Assembly: GCF_013366925.1 (NCBI RefSeq)
Contig: NZ_JAALDK010000001.1
Span: 937,089 to 1,001,088 of the forward strand
DNA length: 64,000 nt
Direction of reading: 5' to 3'
Source: Paraburkholderia youngii
GTDB lineage: Bacteria; Pseudomonadota; Gammaproteobacteria; Burkholderiales; Burkholderiaceae
Made by a program: the position numbers and the translations under genes. Of the stretch, positions 28,540-39,415 are shown in pieces. How positions within the stretch are numbered: the stretch's first letter is position 1; every line of letters starts with the position of its first letter. Below the pieces are notes generated by a model, which had not been told where the DNA came from, ran no database searches, and saw only the letters and a program-made list of their open reading frames with translations.

Positions 28540-29448
28540 TCAAAGATCGAATTGGTCGAACTCGCTCTGCAACTCGCGATTGCGCGCCACGCGTTCGTCG
28601 ATAGCCGGTCCGCGCCGTTCGACGACCGCCGAGATCAGCAGGTTGAACAGGCACGTCAGCGGCGCGAGCGAATCCCAGAACTGACCGACGTCGGTCTTCA
28701 CCTGCAGCAGGTCGCCGTCGAAATCGCGCGCCCACGGACAGTAGATATCGGTGACGAGCGCGAACGGCAGACCGCGTTGCGAGGCCGCCTGGCAATAGCG
28801 TCGCGCGATCGTCGAATAGGCGCGCGTGTCGGTGACGATCAGATACGGCGTGCTGAACTCCGAGTTCAACGAATCGACGTAGGAACCCGACATGCCATCC
28901 GAATAGAACACGCGCGGGCGGATGTATTCGAGGTAGCTGTAAAACGCATTGCTGATACCGCGCGTCGACTGGATGCCGAGGATATAGATCGCATCGGCGT
29001 TCGCGATGCGCTCGGCGACGCGCGCGAAGGCCGGCGAGCGCGCGAGTTCGTATACGTGCTGGATCGCGCCGATCTCGAGTTCGAGCGATTGGGCGAGCGC
29101 CGCGTCGCGCGGCGAAGCGCCGTCAGCGACGCCCGGTTCATGCGGCTCACGGATTTGGGTGCTGTCGCTCGGTCCACGGCGGAACGCGTCGAGCCGGTCC
29201 GTAATCAGCCAGGGCCGCTGCTGCGTGCCGCGCAGCTCGCGTTTCAGATCGTCGAGATTGCGATAGCCGACGCTGCGCAGAAAGCGGCCGACCGAAATGC
29301 CGCTGGTGCCGGCTTGCTGCGCGATCTGGTCGGCGGTCTCGAGGCCGAGCCGGTCGAGGTTCGCGAGCATGTAGCTGGCGACGCGTTTCGATGTCGGCGT
29401 GAGTTCGGCAAAACGGGCTTCGACGGTTTGGGCAAAAGCGGTCGTCAT
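28540..29448 (-). CDS. RpiR-family transcriptional regulator
   Basis: This 302-residue regulator has an N-terminal RpiR helix-turn-helix (about 1-80; TPTSKRVASYMLANL, TSGISVGRFLRSVGYRNLDDLKREL) and a C-terminal SIS sugar-phosphate-binding domain (about 130-265; ADAIYILGIQSTRGISNAFYSYL). Such regulators respond to phosphosugars or amino-acid-derived ligands. It is not next to an obvious sugar operon, so its targets cannot be named. Confidence 0.88.
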   Translation of the reverse strand: MTTAFAQTVEARFAELTPTSKRVASYMLANLDRLGLETADQIAQQAGTSGISVGRFLRSVGYRNLDDLKRELRGTQQRPWLITDRLDAFRRGPSDSTQIREPHEPGVADGASPRDAALAQSLELEIGAIQHVYELARSPAFARVAERIANADAIYILGIQSTRGISNAFYSYLEYIRPRVFYSDGMSGSYVDSLNSEFSTPYLIVTDTRAYSTIARRYCQAASQRGLPFALVTDIYCPWARDFDGDLLQVKTDVGQFWDSLAPLTCLFNLLISAVVERRGPAIDERVARNRELQSEFDQFDL

Positions 29449-29566
29449 CGTCAGTCGCGGCGCAAGGCGCTGGTTGTGCCAATCTGCGAAATGATGACAT
29501 ATCGACCCACGACTCGCGCAATTCGATCGTGAAAAAGACTGCTCGCCGTGCGCTGGTCGAGCCGCG

Positions 29567-30454
29567 TCAGGCCGCCCGCCGCGCCGGCGCCGCGCGCGAA
29601 AAATGCCGAGCGCCCGCCACGCAGGCGACCACGATCACGGTGACGATGATCATCGACGGCGGGACCTGTTCGTGCAGCAGCACGCCGGCGAGCAGAAGCC
29701 CGAAAAACGGCTGCAGCAACTGCAGTTGACCAACCGCCGCGATACCGCCGAGCGCGAGTCCGCGGTACCAGAACACGAAGCCGATCAGCATGCTGAACAG
29801 CGACACATACGCGAGTCCCCACAGCGCGGCGGCGCCGACACCATCGAACGACACGGGGCGCGTCCACCAGGCGAGCGGCAGCATCAATGGCAGCGACAAC
29901 ACGAGCGCCCACGAAATCACCTGCCAGCCGCCGAGGTGACGCGACAGCCGCGCGCCTTCCGCGTAGCCCAGCCCGCACACGATGATCGCCGCGAGCATCA
30001 GCGCGTCGCCGAGCGGCGACGCGCTGATGCCGTGCCGCAACGCGAACGCGGCCACCGCCGCGCTGCCGAGCGCCGAGAACAGCCAGAACGCCGGCTGCGG
30101 CCGCTCGCCGCCGCGCAGCACGCCGAAGATCGCGGTGGCGAGCGGCAGCAAACCGATGAACACGACCGCATGCGCAGCGCTCACATGCCGCAGCGCCAGC
30201 GCGGTCAGCAACGGAAAGCCGACCACGACGCCGAGCGCGACCACCACGAGCGGCAGCAGATCGCGGCGCTGCGGCCGCGTCTCACGGAACACCAGCAACA
30301 ATAGAAGACCGAGAACGCCCGCGATCGTCGCGCGCGCCACGGTCAGAAACACCGGATCGAGTCCCTGCACGGCAAGCCGCGTGGCCGGCAGCGAGCCGCT
30401 GAAAATCAGCACGCCTGCGAAACCGCTGAGCCAGCCGTTGGTGGTCTTGTCCAT
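29567..30454 (-). CDS. DMT-superfamily (EamA) transporter
   Basis: This ~295-residue protein has ten predicted helices arranged as two EamA repeats, with the typical SGSLPATRLAVQGLDPVFLTVARATIAG opening (key residues P-A-R-D-P-R). Members export amino acids or other metabolites. The start is uncertain: ATG 30454 has AGGGA upstream, while ATG 30463 and TTG 30475 are also in frame. It is divergent from a MocR regulator with palindromic sites between the two genes, so it is probably the regulated target. Confidence 0.82.
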   Translation of the reverse strand: MDKTTNGWLSGFAGVLIFSGSLPATRLAVQGLDPVFLTVARATIAGVLGLLLLLVFRETRPQRRDLLPLVVVALGVVVGFPLLTALALRHVSAAHAVVFIGLLPLATAIFGVLRGGERPQPAFWLFSALGSAAVAAFALRHGISASPLGDALMLAAIIVCGLGYAEGARLSRHLGGWQVISWALVLSLPLMLPLAWWTRPVSFDGVGAAALWGLAYVSLFSMLIGFVFWYRGLALGGIAAVGQLQLLQPFFGLLLAGVLLHEQVPPSMIIVTVIVVACVAGARHFSRAAPARRAA

Positions 30455-30524
30455 TACGTACATCCCTGCGCTCAAAGAGTCACATGATGCGCGCCGCCGC
30501 CGTAAACGTTAAGCTACAGATCAG

Positions 30525-30564
30525 TACAGTTCGCACAAACTGTACCGAACATGGAGCAGTACAG
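30525..30564. promoter_or_regulatory. operator sites between the EamA exporter and its MocR regulator
   Basis: The inverted repeat TACAGTT-CGCACA-AACTGTA (30525-30544) is followed by another copy of CAGTACAG (30557-30564); the first CAGTACAG is at 30522-30529. Inverted plus direct half-sites are typical of MocR-type operators. The last half-site touches the regulator start codon. Confidence 0.55.
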
Positions 30565-32004
30565 ATGGCGGGAACCGACAACAACGAGACGGTGCCGGGC
30601 ACGCGCGTCGGCCTCGTGATGGACAATCTGCGCGAGCGCATCGCGAGCCGCTCGCTGATGCCGGGCGCGCGCGTGCCGTCGATTCGCGCGATGACCGACA
30701 CGCTCGGCGTGTCGAAATCGACCGTGGTGGAAGCCTACGACCGGCTCGTCGCGGAAGGGGTGATCGTCGCGCGGCGCGGCTCAGGGTTCTTCGTGTCGGG
30801 CCATGCGCCGCCGCTCGCGCTCGCCGATCTCGGCCCCCGGCTCGATCGCGAGGTCGATCCGCTGTGGCTCACGCGGCAGTCGCTGGAGACCGGCTCGAAA
30901 GCGCTGAAGCCAGGCTGCGGCTGGATGCCGGCTTCGTGGCTGCCGGAAGATGGCGTGCGGCGCGCGCTGCGTGCGGTCGCCCGTGATCCGCAGTCACTGC
31001 TCGCCGACTACGCGAGCCCGGCCGGCTTGCCGGCGCTGCGTCAGCAGCTTGCGTGGCGGCTCTCCGCGCACGGCGTCGATGCGCCGCCCGAGCAGATCCT
31101 GCTGACCGACGGCGGCACCCATGCGCTCGATCTCGTGTGCCGCTTCCTGCTCGAACCGGGCGACACGGTGTTGATCGACGATCCGTGCTACTTCAATTTT
31201 CAGGCGCTGCTGCGCGCGCATCGCGTGCGGATTGCGAGCGTGCCGTACACGCCGCAGGGACCGGATCTCGCGGCGTTCGAGCGCGTTCTGGTCGAGCAGC
31301 GTCCGCGGCTCTACGTGACGAACTCGGCGATCCACAACCCGACCGGCGCGACGCTCGCGCCAGCCGTCGCGCACAGGCTGCTGAAGCTCGCCGGCGAGCA
31401 CGATCTGCTGATCGTCGAGGACGACATCTTCGCGGACTTCGAAGACGAACCTGCGCCGCGACTCGCCGCGTTCGACGGGCTCTCTCGCGTCGTGTCGATC
31501 GGCAGCTTTTCGAAGACGCTGTCGGCGGCGGTGCGCTGCGGCTATATCGCCGCGCGGGCCGAATGGGTCGAACCGCTGATCGATCTGAAGCTCGCGACGT
31601 CGTTCGGCAACGGCCAACTCTCGGCGAGCGTCGTGCATCGGATGCTGGTCGACGGTACCTATCGGCGTCATCTCGAGGCGATGCGCGCGAAGCTGGCCGA
31701 TGCGATGGGAGAGACCATCAGGCGACTCGGCTATGCGGGCCTCGATATCTGGACACGGCCGCGCGCGGGCCTGTTCGTGTGGGCGCGCTTGCCCGAGGCG
31801 CTCGATGCCGCCGACATCGCCCGTCATGCGTTGACGGCGGGCGTCGTGCTCGCGCCGGGCAACGTGTTCAGCGCGTCGCAGGCGGCGGCGGGCTTTCTGC
31901 GTTTCAACGTGTCGCAATGCAATCGCCCGAAGGTGTACGAGGCGTTGCAACGGGCGATGGATGCGTGCGCGGTGTCGGCCGACGCGGGGCCCGAGCGCGT
32001 CTGA
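30565..32004 (+). CDS. MocR/PdxR-type regulator (GntR HTH fused to aminotransferase domain)
   Basis: This ~479-residue fusion has an N-terminal winged helix (about 10-80; RVPSIRAMTDTLGVSKSTVVEAYDRL) and a class I aminotransferase-fold domain (about 110-470). The latter includes the PLP-binding Lys317 in SIGSFSKTLSAAVRCGY and the HNPTG motif. Such regulators sense PLP or an amino compound bound to it. ATG at 30565 is preferred because it starts just before the helix-turn-helix; the upstream in-frame start would encode the operator DNA. It is divergent from the EamA exporter. Confidence 0.88.
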   Translation: MAGTDNNETVPGTRVGLVMDNLRERIASRSLMPGARVPSIRAMTDTLGVSKSTVVEAYDRLVAEGVIVARRGSGFFVSGHAPPLALADLGPRLDREVDPLWLTRQSLETGSKALKPGCGWMPASWLPEDGVRRALRAVARDPQSLLADYASPAGLPALRQQLAWRLSAHGVDAPPEQILLTDGGTHALDLVCRFLLEPGDTVLIDDPCYFNFQALLRAHRVRIASVPYTPQGPDLAAFERVLVEQRPRLYVTNSAIHNPTGATLAPAVAHRLLKLAGEHDLLIVEDDIFADFEDEPAPRLAAFDGLSRVVSIGSFSKTLSAAVRCGYIAARAEWVEPLIDLKLATSFGNGQLSASVVHRMLVDGTYRRHLEAMRAKLADAMGETIRRLGYAGLDIWTRPRAGLFVWARLPEALDAADIARHALTAGVVLAPGNVFSASQAAAGFLRFNVSQCNRPKVYEALQRAMDACAVSADAGPERV

Positions 32005-32046
32005 AACGAACTGAATCGAATCAGGCGCGCGGTCCTTGCTACGGCG

Positions 32047-33126
32047 TTATTTGCACAGCAGAAGCATCCGCTCCTGTTCCGAGCACGGCGTATGCGGTTT
32101 CGGCGCGGGTTGCGCGGCCGCCGCGCTCATCGCCGCGGTGCGGTTCGCGAGACACGCGCGCAGGTGCTTCTCGACCGGACCGTAATACTTCCACCCGCGT
32201 ACGAGCGTCGGCAATTCGAGCTTCACCTGTTTCCATTTCGGATGGCCGTGCTCCTGCAGATTGTCGAAGTTCGCGCACAACGAGTCGGCGAAATGATTCA
32301 GATTGCTGACGGTGTCGCGCAAGCCATAGTCGTAGGTGACCAGAAACGCTTTGACCGTGAGGCCCGGCACGTCTTCCTTCAGCCAGCCTGGGTAGCTGCT
32401 CTGACGGATCGTCGTCGGAAAGTAGGTCTGCTTTGCGCGGTTCGTCTCCGGCGCGTTGGGATCGGCGGGCAGCAGACGCAGTTGTGACAGCAGGTCGGGC
32501 TTCATGCTGGTGAATAGATTCGCGGGTTGCCCGACCACGATGATCGCGACGTCGATTTTCTTCACGATCAGCGCGGCCAGCGCGTCCTCGTTGCTCAGAT
32601 GCACGACGTTCTGCTCGGGAATCGGCTGGCCGAACATCAGGCGGTAGAGCGTCGTCGCCGACTGCGCGGTGCCGCTGCCCAGCAGGCCGACGCTGATGGT
32701 CTTGTCCTTGATGTCGGCGAGCGTTTTCAGCGGCGAATCCGCCCGCACGACGACGTTAATTTCCTCGTCGTAGAGCGGCATGATCAGTCGCAACGGCCGG
32801 ATCGTCGTGCCCGCATCGGGGTTGCCCGTGTTGGCCATGTCGATGAACGCCTGGTACACGTCGGACTGCACGAGCGCGAGCTTCACGCCGGGCTCGAAAC
32901 GCATGCGCTGCACGTTTTCGGCCGAGCCTTTCGACGCCACCACTTCGAGGTCGATGCCGACCGGCTGGGCCACCCATTTCGACAGGTCGTTGCCGATCTG
33001 GATATAGGTGCCGCGCTCCGGCCCGGTGACGATCTTGTAGTGGGCCGGTTCCGCGCCGGCCAGCGAACATACGACCAGTACCACCAGCCCCAGCCAGCCC
33101 GCGAGAAGTCTCTTCAGCATGGTCAT
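32047..33126 (-). CDS. TAXI-family solute-binding protein (orphan TRAP-type receptor)
   Basis: This 359-residue exported protein has a signal peptide (about 1-25, ending AGA). The TAXI pattern is clear: YKIVTGPERGTYIQIGNDL near the mature N-terminus, VQSDVYQAF, and LLGSGTAQSATTLYRLM. TAXI proteins bind small carboxylates or amino acids for TRAP permeases, but no TRAP membrane subunit is adjacent. The C-terminus has an Ala/Pro-rich linker and a CSEQERMLLLC tail that is not part of the family. It may serve a distant permease or act as a periplasmic sensor. Confidence 0.82.
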   Translation of the reverse strand: MTMLKRLLAGWLGLVVLVVCSLAGAEPAHYKIVTGPERGTYIQIGNDLSKWVAQPVGIDLEVVASKGSAENVQRMRFEPGVKLALVQSDVYQAFIDMANTGNPDAGTTIRPLRLIMPLYDEEINVVVRADSPLKTLADIKDKTISVGLLGSGTAQSATTLYRLMFGQPIPEQNVVHLSNEDALAALIVKKIDVAIIVVGQPANLFTSMKPDLLSQLRLLPADPNAPETNRAKQTYFPTTIRQSSYPGWLKEDVPGLTVKAFLVTYDYGLRDTVSNLNHFADSLCANFDNLQEHGHPKWKQVKLELPTLVRGWKYYGPVEKHLRACLANRTAAMSAAAAQPAPKPHTPCSEQERMLLLCK

Positions 33127-33376
33127 TCTACCTATCGGTCAGGTTGATCCCGCTTCACGCGTGGCGCGTGGAAGCACCAGTGATCCGGTTGCCATGTCAT
33201 GTTCAAACTGCTGTCAGGGCCGCTCCGTCTGTTGCCGCTCAGAGGACGAATGATTATGTGGGAATCGGCACAGACGGCGACCATTCGATCTGCTATGCGA
33301 AGCAATGTTTGGGCGCGACGGCGCAGTCGTTGGCGTCTCCGCGACCCTGAGCGGAGGGTTGCGTCGCGCTTGAGCG

Positions 33377-34567
33377 CTAGTTGCTCCGCGGCGTCGCGGT
33401 TCTCACGACGCCGGCGTTCGTTGCGGTCGCGGCAAGCGCGCCGTGCTCCAGCATGCCGGCGGGCAGCGGTACCTGCAGTTGCGCCTGCGCGAGCGGCGCG
33501 CCCGGCGCGGCGTCCGCTGCCGCATGCGGCGGAGTCAGCGGCGCCCAGCCGGTCTCGCGAATCACGCGCTCGAGGATCACTTTCGCCGCGTCGTTGCTGC
33601 TGTCGATCGCGAGCGCCTCGTTCGCGTGCTGACGCGCGCACGGCCACGACTGCTGCGCGACGCAGACCTGCGCGGCCTGCAGCGCGGTATCGCGACGCTG
33701 GACGAGCGGCCGCATCTGATCGGCCAGAACCTGCGCATCGCTGTTTCCCGGTTGTAACGTTTGCGCGGCCGCGAGAGCGGCCTGCGCGGCGGACAGGTCG
33801 TTGGCGCGGAACGCGGTCCTCGCGACCTGCAACGCCTGTGCGGCGTCGTGGAATTGCGTCGCGGGCCGCATGGGCGTCGCGGCGAGCGGCGGCGTGACAG
33901 GCGGCGCAGCCGGTGTCGCTGGAATGACGGGAACCGCGGGTACGACGGGCGCGGGCTTCGCCGCCAGTTCGCTCACGGGCGGTGGGACTGGCCTGGCCGC
34001 GGCCGGCGCGTGTGCGGTCTGTGCCTGAGCCATCACCGGTGCGGACGCAAGCGGCGCGATCATGCCGGTCGTCGTGGTGCGGACATCCTGAGTGATCTGC
34101 TCGACGCCTTTATCTTCCGATTCGCCACCGTCGCTGAATAACGTATAAGCGATATACGCCAGGCCGATCGCGATGACCGCGCCGATCACGTATAGCACGC
34201 GCCAGATCGTCTGCGCAGTGTTGCGCGGCGCGTACATCGGATCTTCGTAAGGTGGGATAGCGGTGTCGGTCGACACGAGCGCCGTGTGCATGATCGGCTC
34301 GCTCTGCAACAGAGATTCGGACGCCATCGCGGCCGAGGCGATGACGGGTTCATCCCGTGTGCCGAGCTCGTCGTCGAAGCGGGGCAGCGGCTTGTGCGTG
34401 GCGCTCGCGCGGCTGCCTGGAATACCGGTGCGGATGTGCGGATCGTCTTGCTCGAACGGATGCGCAGCGCCACAGTAGGGGCAGGCGTCGACTTGTCGGT
34501 ACAGTGCGCCGCCGCAGCGTTTGCAGGGCGTGGGGAAACTTTGGCCGGTTGCTGTCTGGGTGGACAT
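33377..34567 (-). CDS. zinc-ribbon, single-pass membrane protein with periplasmic repeat region
   Basis: This ~396-residue protein has an N-terminal zinc ribbon (CKRCGG...CPYCG, residues about 15-35), a cytoplasmic linker, one membrane helix (about 122-145; IWRVLYVIGAVIAIGLAYIAY), a Pro/Ala-rich stretch, and an Ala-rich helical segment resembling TPR repeats (DAAQALQVARTAFRANDLSAAQAALAAAQ). I do not recognise a named family. It is on the same strand as the TAXI receptor gene, 250 bases upstream of it. A scaffold or envelope-assembly role is only a guess. Confidence 0.7.
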   Translation of the reverse strand: MSTQTATGQSFPTPCKRCGGALYRQVDACPYCGAAHPFEQDDPHIRTGIPGSRASATHKPLPRFDDELGTRDEPVIASAAMASESLLQSEPIMHTALVSTDTAIPPYEDPMYAPRNTAQTIWRVLYVIGAVIAIGLAYIAYTLFSDGGESEDKGVEQITQDVRTTTTGMIAPLASAPVMAQAQTAHAPAAARPVPPPVSELAAKPAPVVPAVPVIPATPAAPPVTPPLAATPMRPATQFHDAAQALQVARTAFRANDLSAAQAALAAAQTLQPGNSDAQVLADQMRPLVQRRDTALQAAQVCVAQQSWPCARQHANEALAIDSSNDAAKVILERVIRETGWAPLTPPHAAADAAPGAPLAQAQLQVPLPAGMLEHGALAATATNAGVVRTATPRSN

Positions 34568-34987
34568 GCCGTGGACCCACCTTTGGAAAACGATGCCGTA
34601 AAGGCATGCTCCGGATCGTGTTGAGGCAGGAGCCTTGTCCGCGGAATCACGATCCACATGCGCCGGAGGTCGCGGAGACGTAGGCCGCGCCTGCGTTTCC
34701 ACGGTTTCCAATATGTGATGTTTCACGGGGGACGTCAACGCGGTAGGCCCCTGGATTGTGTGCGCTACCGCTCATTCGGAGGTATGAAGAAACTTTGCCG
34801 ATACGCTCAAAAACGAATGTATGTGTCTGTTGTTTCACGACAAATGCACGGGCGCGCCCCATGTAGTGAACGCGACAAAAAAACAACGAGGCCGACGCGC
34901 TGCGCGTGCGGCCTCGTGATCGCCCGGCTATTGGATGCTTGCCGGTAAGTGTTTGCATCAGCATCCGGATCAGGCGCAGAAGAACGC
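34568..34987. other. intergenic region between the zinc-ribbon gene and the DHA2 exporter
   Basis: This 420-base spacer holds the promoter of the zinc-ribbon gene and the terminator of the exporter gene (34876-34917). No gene is supported. Confidence 0.5.
34876..34917 (-). terminator. rho-independent terminator of the DHA2 exporter gene
   Basis: Read on the minus strand, ACGAGGCCG / CGGCCTCGT arms (9 bp, 34917-34909 and 34894-34886) with a GC-rich loop are followed by TTGTTTTTTT. It lies about 70 bases after the exporter stop. Confidence 0.85.
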
Positions 34988-36570
<1,583 letters not shown>

Positions 36571-36604
36571 AGGCGACATCGCCTCTCACGTCAAATTCAA
36601 TGCA

Positions 36605-37417
36605 ATGACAAGGATCTCGTCTGATGACGCCGCGGCGGACCACGTCGTGACAGATGCGGGGCCACCCGCGCGAATTGCCGCGAAAAAGCGTGGCGCGTCG
36701 AAGCCCAAACTCGAGGCGACGCAAGCGGATGCGCAAACCGCGAATCTCACAAGCGGCGCGCCAACCGGGTCGCCCGCCCGCCGCCCCGGCCGGCCGACGG
36801 GCGCCGCGCGCGGCCCAGAGCAACGTGCGCGCTTGCTCGACGCTGCGCTGACGTTGTTCGCAAGGCAGGGCATCGTCGAGACATCGCTCGGTGAGATCGC
36901 CCGCGAGGCCGGCTTCACACCCGCGATGGTGCACTACTACTTCAAGACACGCGACCAACTGCTCGATGTGCTGATCGACGAGTGTTTCGCGCCGTTGCGC
37001 GCAAGCCTCGGTCTGCCGTTCCGGGAAAATCCCGACGCTCCGGTCGCGGCGATCACGCAGTTCACCGAGCGGCTCGTGCAGATCGCGAGCGATAACCCGT
37101 GGTTCGCGTCGCTGTGGATTCGCGAAGTGATCAGCGACGGCGGTCTGCTGCGCCAGCGCATGCATGAGCGTTTCGGCTTCGCGCATCAGAAGGAGTCGCT
37201 GCTCGCGATCGCGCGTTGGCAGAAGGAGGGGCGCCTGAATGCATCGCTCGAACCCGCGCTCGTGTTCGTCACGCTGCTCGGCATGACGATTCTGCCGCTG
37301 GCCACCTCGAAGCTGTGGCGTAATGATCCGTTGCGCCGCAATATCGGCGGCGCGGAGATCGCACGGCATGCGGTGGCGTTGCTGGTGCAGGGCATCGGGC
37401 CCGCCAAGGGCGCTTGA
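36605..37417 (+). CDS. TetR-family transcriptional regulator
   Basis: This 270-residue regulator has its TetR helix-turn-helix at about 70-120 (RARLLDAALTLFARQGIVETSLGEIAREAGFTPAMVHYYF, key residues A-F-G-T-I-A-G-YYF). The C-terminal domain (130-265) is helical, as expected for ligand binding. A ~68-residue N-terminal extension rich in Ala, Pro and Arg precedes it and is unusual in length. It is divergent from the DHA2 exporter and probably represses it. Confidence 0.88.
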   Translation: MTRISSDDAAADHVVTDAGPPARIAAKKRGASKPKLEATQADAQTANLTSGAPTGSPARRPGRPTGAARGPEQRARLLDAALTLFARQGIVETSLGEIAREAGFTPAMVHYYFKTRDQLLDVLIDECFAPLRASLGLPFRENPDAPVAAITQFTERLVQIASDNPWFASLWIREVISDGGLLRQRMHERFGFAHQKESLLAIARWQKEGRLNASLEPALVFVTLLGMTILPLATSKLWRNDPLRRNIGGAEIARHAVALLVQGIGPAKGA

Positions 37418-37465
37418 ACCGGCGGCCGGTGTGGTGCACCGGTCGCCGTGTCGTTTGAAAAGGCC

Positions 37466-38197
37466 CTAGACTTTGCGGTTTTTCTTCCACTCGTCGAACG
37501 CCGCTTTCGTCTCGTCGTTCGGCGGATAGGTGCCGGGAAGCGCGGCGCCGGCACGAATCCTTTCGGTCAGAAACGCTTCGAGCCGTTCCTGCTCGGCCGC
37601 GGCTTGCGCGACGTCGTCGGCCATCTTCAGCGGAATCACGACAACCCCATCCCCATCGCCGACGATCACGTCGCCCGGAAACACCGCGACGCCGCCACAG
37701 CCGATCGGCACGTTGATGTCGACCGCGTGATGGCGGATCAGATTGGGCGGCGCGCTCGCGCCGGCGCAAAACACCGGCATATCGAGCGCGGCGATCGTCG
37801 CGCTGTCGCGCACCGGGCCGTCGGACACCATGCCGGCCACGCCGCGCACCTGCAAACGCAGCGACAGAATCGAACCGAACGACGCGCTGCCGCGCTCGCC
37901 GCGGCAATCCTGCACGAGCACATGGCCCGGCGGAATGGTCTCGACGCATCTGCGTTGCGCGTACTCAGGGTCCGCGAATAGCTCCAGCACGTCGATGTCT
38001 TCGCGCGACGGGATATTGCGCAGCGTGAACGCCGGCCCAACCAGATTCGCGGCGCGGCGCGGACCGAGTGGTGCGACGCCCTGCATGAAGGTATTGCGCA
38101 GACCGCGCTTGAATAGCTGCGTGGTCAGCGTGGCGGTGCTGACGTGACGAAGGATCTCGAGCGTCGCGGTGCAAAGCGCGGACGATGTTGCGGACAT
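37466..38197 (-). CDS. RraA-like protein (4-hydroxy-4-methyl-2-oxoglutarate aldolase family)
   Basis: This ~243-residue protein has the RraA/HMG-aldolase fold: SDGPVRDSATIAALDMPVF (the Asp-Arg-Asp metal/pyruvate site) and PGDVIVGDGDGVVVIP. The retained R-D and the preceding G-V-A-G favour a class II pyruvate aldolase or oxaloacetate decarboxylase activity over RNase E inhibition. ATG at 38197 is preferred; an in-frame ATG at 38233 is possible. The ~30-residue C-terminal tail (ETKAAFDEWKKNRKV) is also seen in related decarboxylase-like proteins. Confidence 0.8.
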   Translation of the reverse strand: MSATSSALCTATLEILRHVSTATLTTQLFKRGLRNTFMQGVAPLGPRRAANLVGPAFTLRNIPSREDIDVLELFADPEYAQRRCVETIPPGHVLVQDCRGERGSASFGSILSLRLQVRGVAGMVSDGPVRDSATIAALDMPVFCAGASAPPNLIRHHAVDINVPIGCGGVAVFPGDVIVGDGDGVVVIPLKMADDVAQAAAEQERLEAFLTERIRAGAALPGTYPPNDETKAAFDEWKKNRKV

Positions 38198-38745
38198 GGT
38201 GTCGGGTGGCCTCGGGTTGGGATGAGTGGACATCGATAGACGCGTGCGGACGGCCGCGAACCGAAGCATGCCGCGCATGCGCGCCCACGATGATAGCGCC
38301 GCGGCGCCAACGGTTAGCGGGTAAGCGCCAATTCATCTTTGTGTCATCGACACGCGCGACCCGGCCCCTCTTCACGTGACGCGAACCCCTGCAGCAAGGC
38401 ACGCGACATGCTTGCAGAGTCGTCGGATGCGAGCGGCGCAACACGAACGACAGCGCCGCGTGGCGCAAACAATACGAAGGACGGAATCGAGACCGGGCGG
38501 AGAAGGCCGTACGAACGGGGTTCGTGCGAACCGCGCCGGAACATCGGGTGCCGGCAATCGGCGAGCCGCGGAAAAACTGCGGACACTCAGCAGCTAAATC
38601 GCGGCATGCGTCGAGCGCCGTTTTTTCATCGACGTGCAATTTTGGCGCGTTACCGTGCGCACGCGTTGTACTCGGGAAGGTGCTCAGCAATGTTTTACAA
38701 TCGCGGACCTGTCTGCAACTCGGCGTGCGAAATCGAGTCGGAACC
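38198..38745. other. intergenic region without a supported gene
   Basis: This 548-base divergent spacer lies between the RraA-like gene and the receiver gene. The open frames are Arg-rich and show no domain or ribosome binding site. There is no clear hairpin with a T run. Confidence 0.45.
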
Positions 38746-39258
38746 ATGGACAGCAACACCTCGGCCGCGCAAATCGGCGGCAATCAGCAGAGTGAAACAT
38801 TGGCCACTTCCGATGGCCTAACCGGTTTTCCAGAGCAACAACATACGATGAATGCAGCAATGAGGCTCGATCAGGCCACGATCGTGCTGGTAGAGGACGA
38901 CCCCGACAGCCGGGAATCGTTGACCTTGCTACTCGAGGCGGAAGGCGCGAAGGTATGCGCGGTCGCCGATGCGGAAGAGGGTGTCGTGGCGGCGATGGAG
39001 TTGCTTCCCGACGCGGTCGTCTGCGACCTCGACTTGCCGACCATGGATGGCTTCTATCTGATCCAGCGGCTGCGCGATCACGAGATTTGCGGCGGCCATT
39101 CGCCCGCGGTGGCGGTGGCGCTGACCGGCCACACCGACGACGCATATCGCCTGCGCAGCATCGGCGAAGGCTTCCAGCATTTCATGACCAAACCCGCGTT
39201 GCCCGAAGCGCTCGTGACGTTGCTGCGCGACGCGATCGACGCCCGCGCGGCGGGGTGA
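38746..39258 (+). CDS. single-domain response regulator (receiver only)
   Basis: This 170-residue protein has a ~42-residue polar N-terminal extension followed by one receiver domain: acidic Glu50-Asp51-Asp52, phosphoacceptor Asp94 in VCDLDLPTMDG, Thr127 in ALTGHT, and Lys149 in TKPALP. There is no output domain, so it must act through protein contacts or as a phosphate shuttle, as CheY-like proteins do. ATG at 38848 (MNAAMRL) is an alternative start that removes the extension. No histidine kinase is adjacent; the closest is the hybrid kinase at 44328. Confidence 0.85.
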   Translation: MDSNTSAAQIGGNQQSETLATSDGLTGFPEQQHTMNAAMRLDQATIVLVEDDPDSRESLTLLLEAEGAKVCAVADAEEGVVAAMELLPDAVVCDLDLPTMDGFYLIQRLRDHEICGGHSPAVAVALTGHTDDAYRLRSIGEGFQHFMTKPALPEALVTLLRDAIDARAAG

Positions 39259-39415
39259 TCGCCGCTTCGTAGCGGGCTCGCAGCGAGCTTTCGTGGAGAG
39301 CGAGTAGTAGCAGGCCGGCGCGCGGCGGGAAGACGTCGTTTCGCGGAACAGCGCGCGGCCATCGGCGCTTCGCAGCGCATCCCACCGCGTTGCGCACCTG
39401 ACGCGTAGCGCGCCG

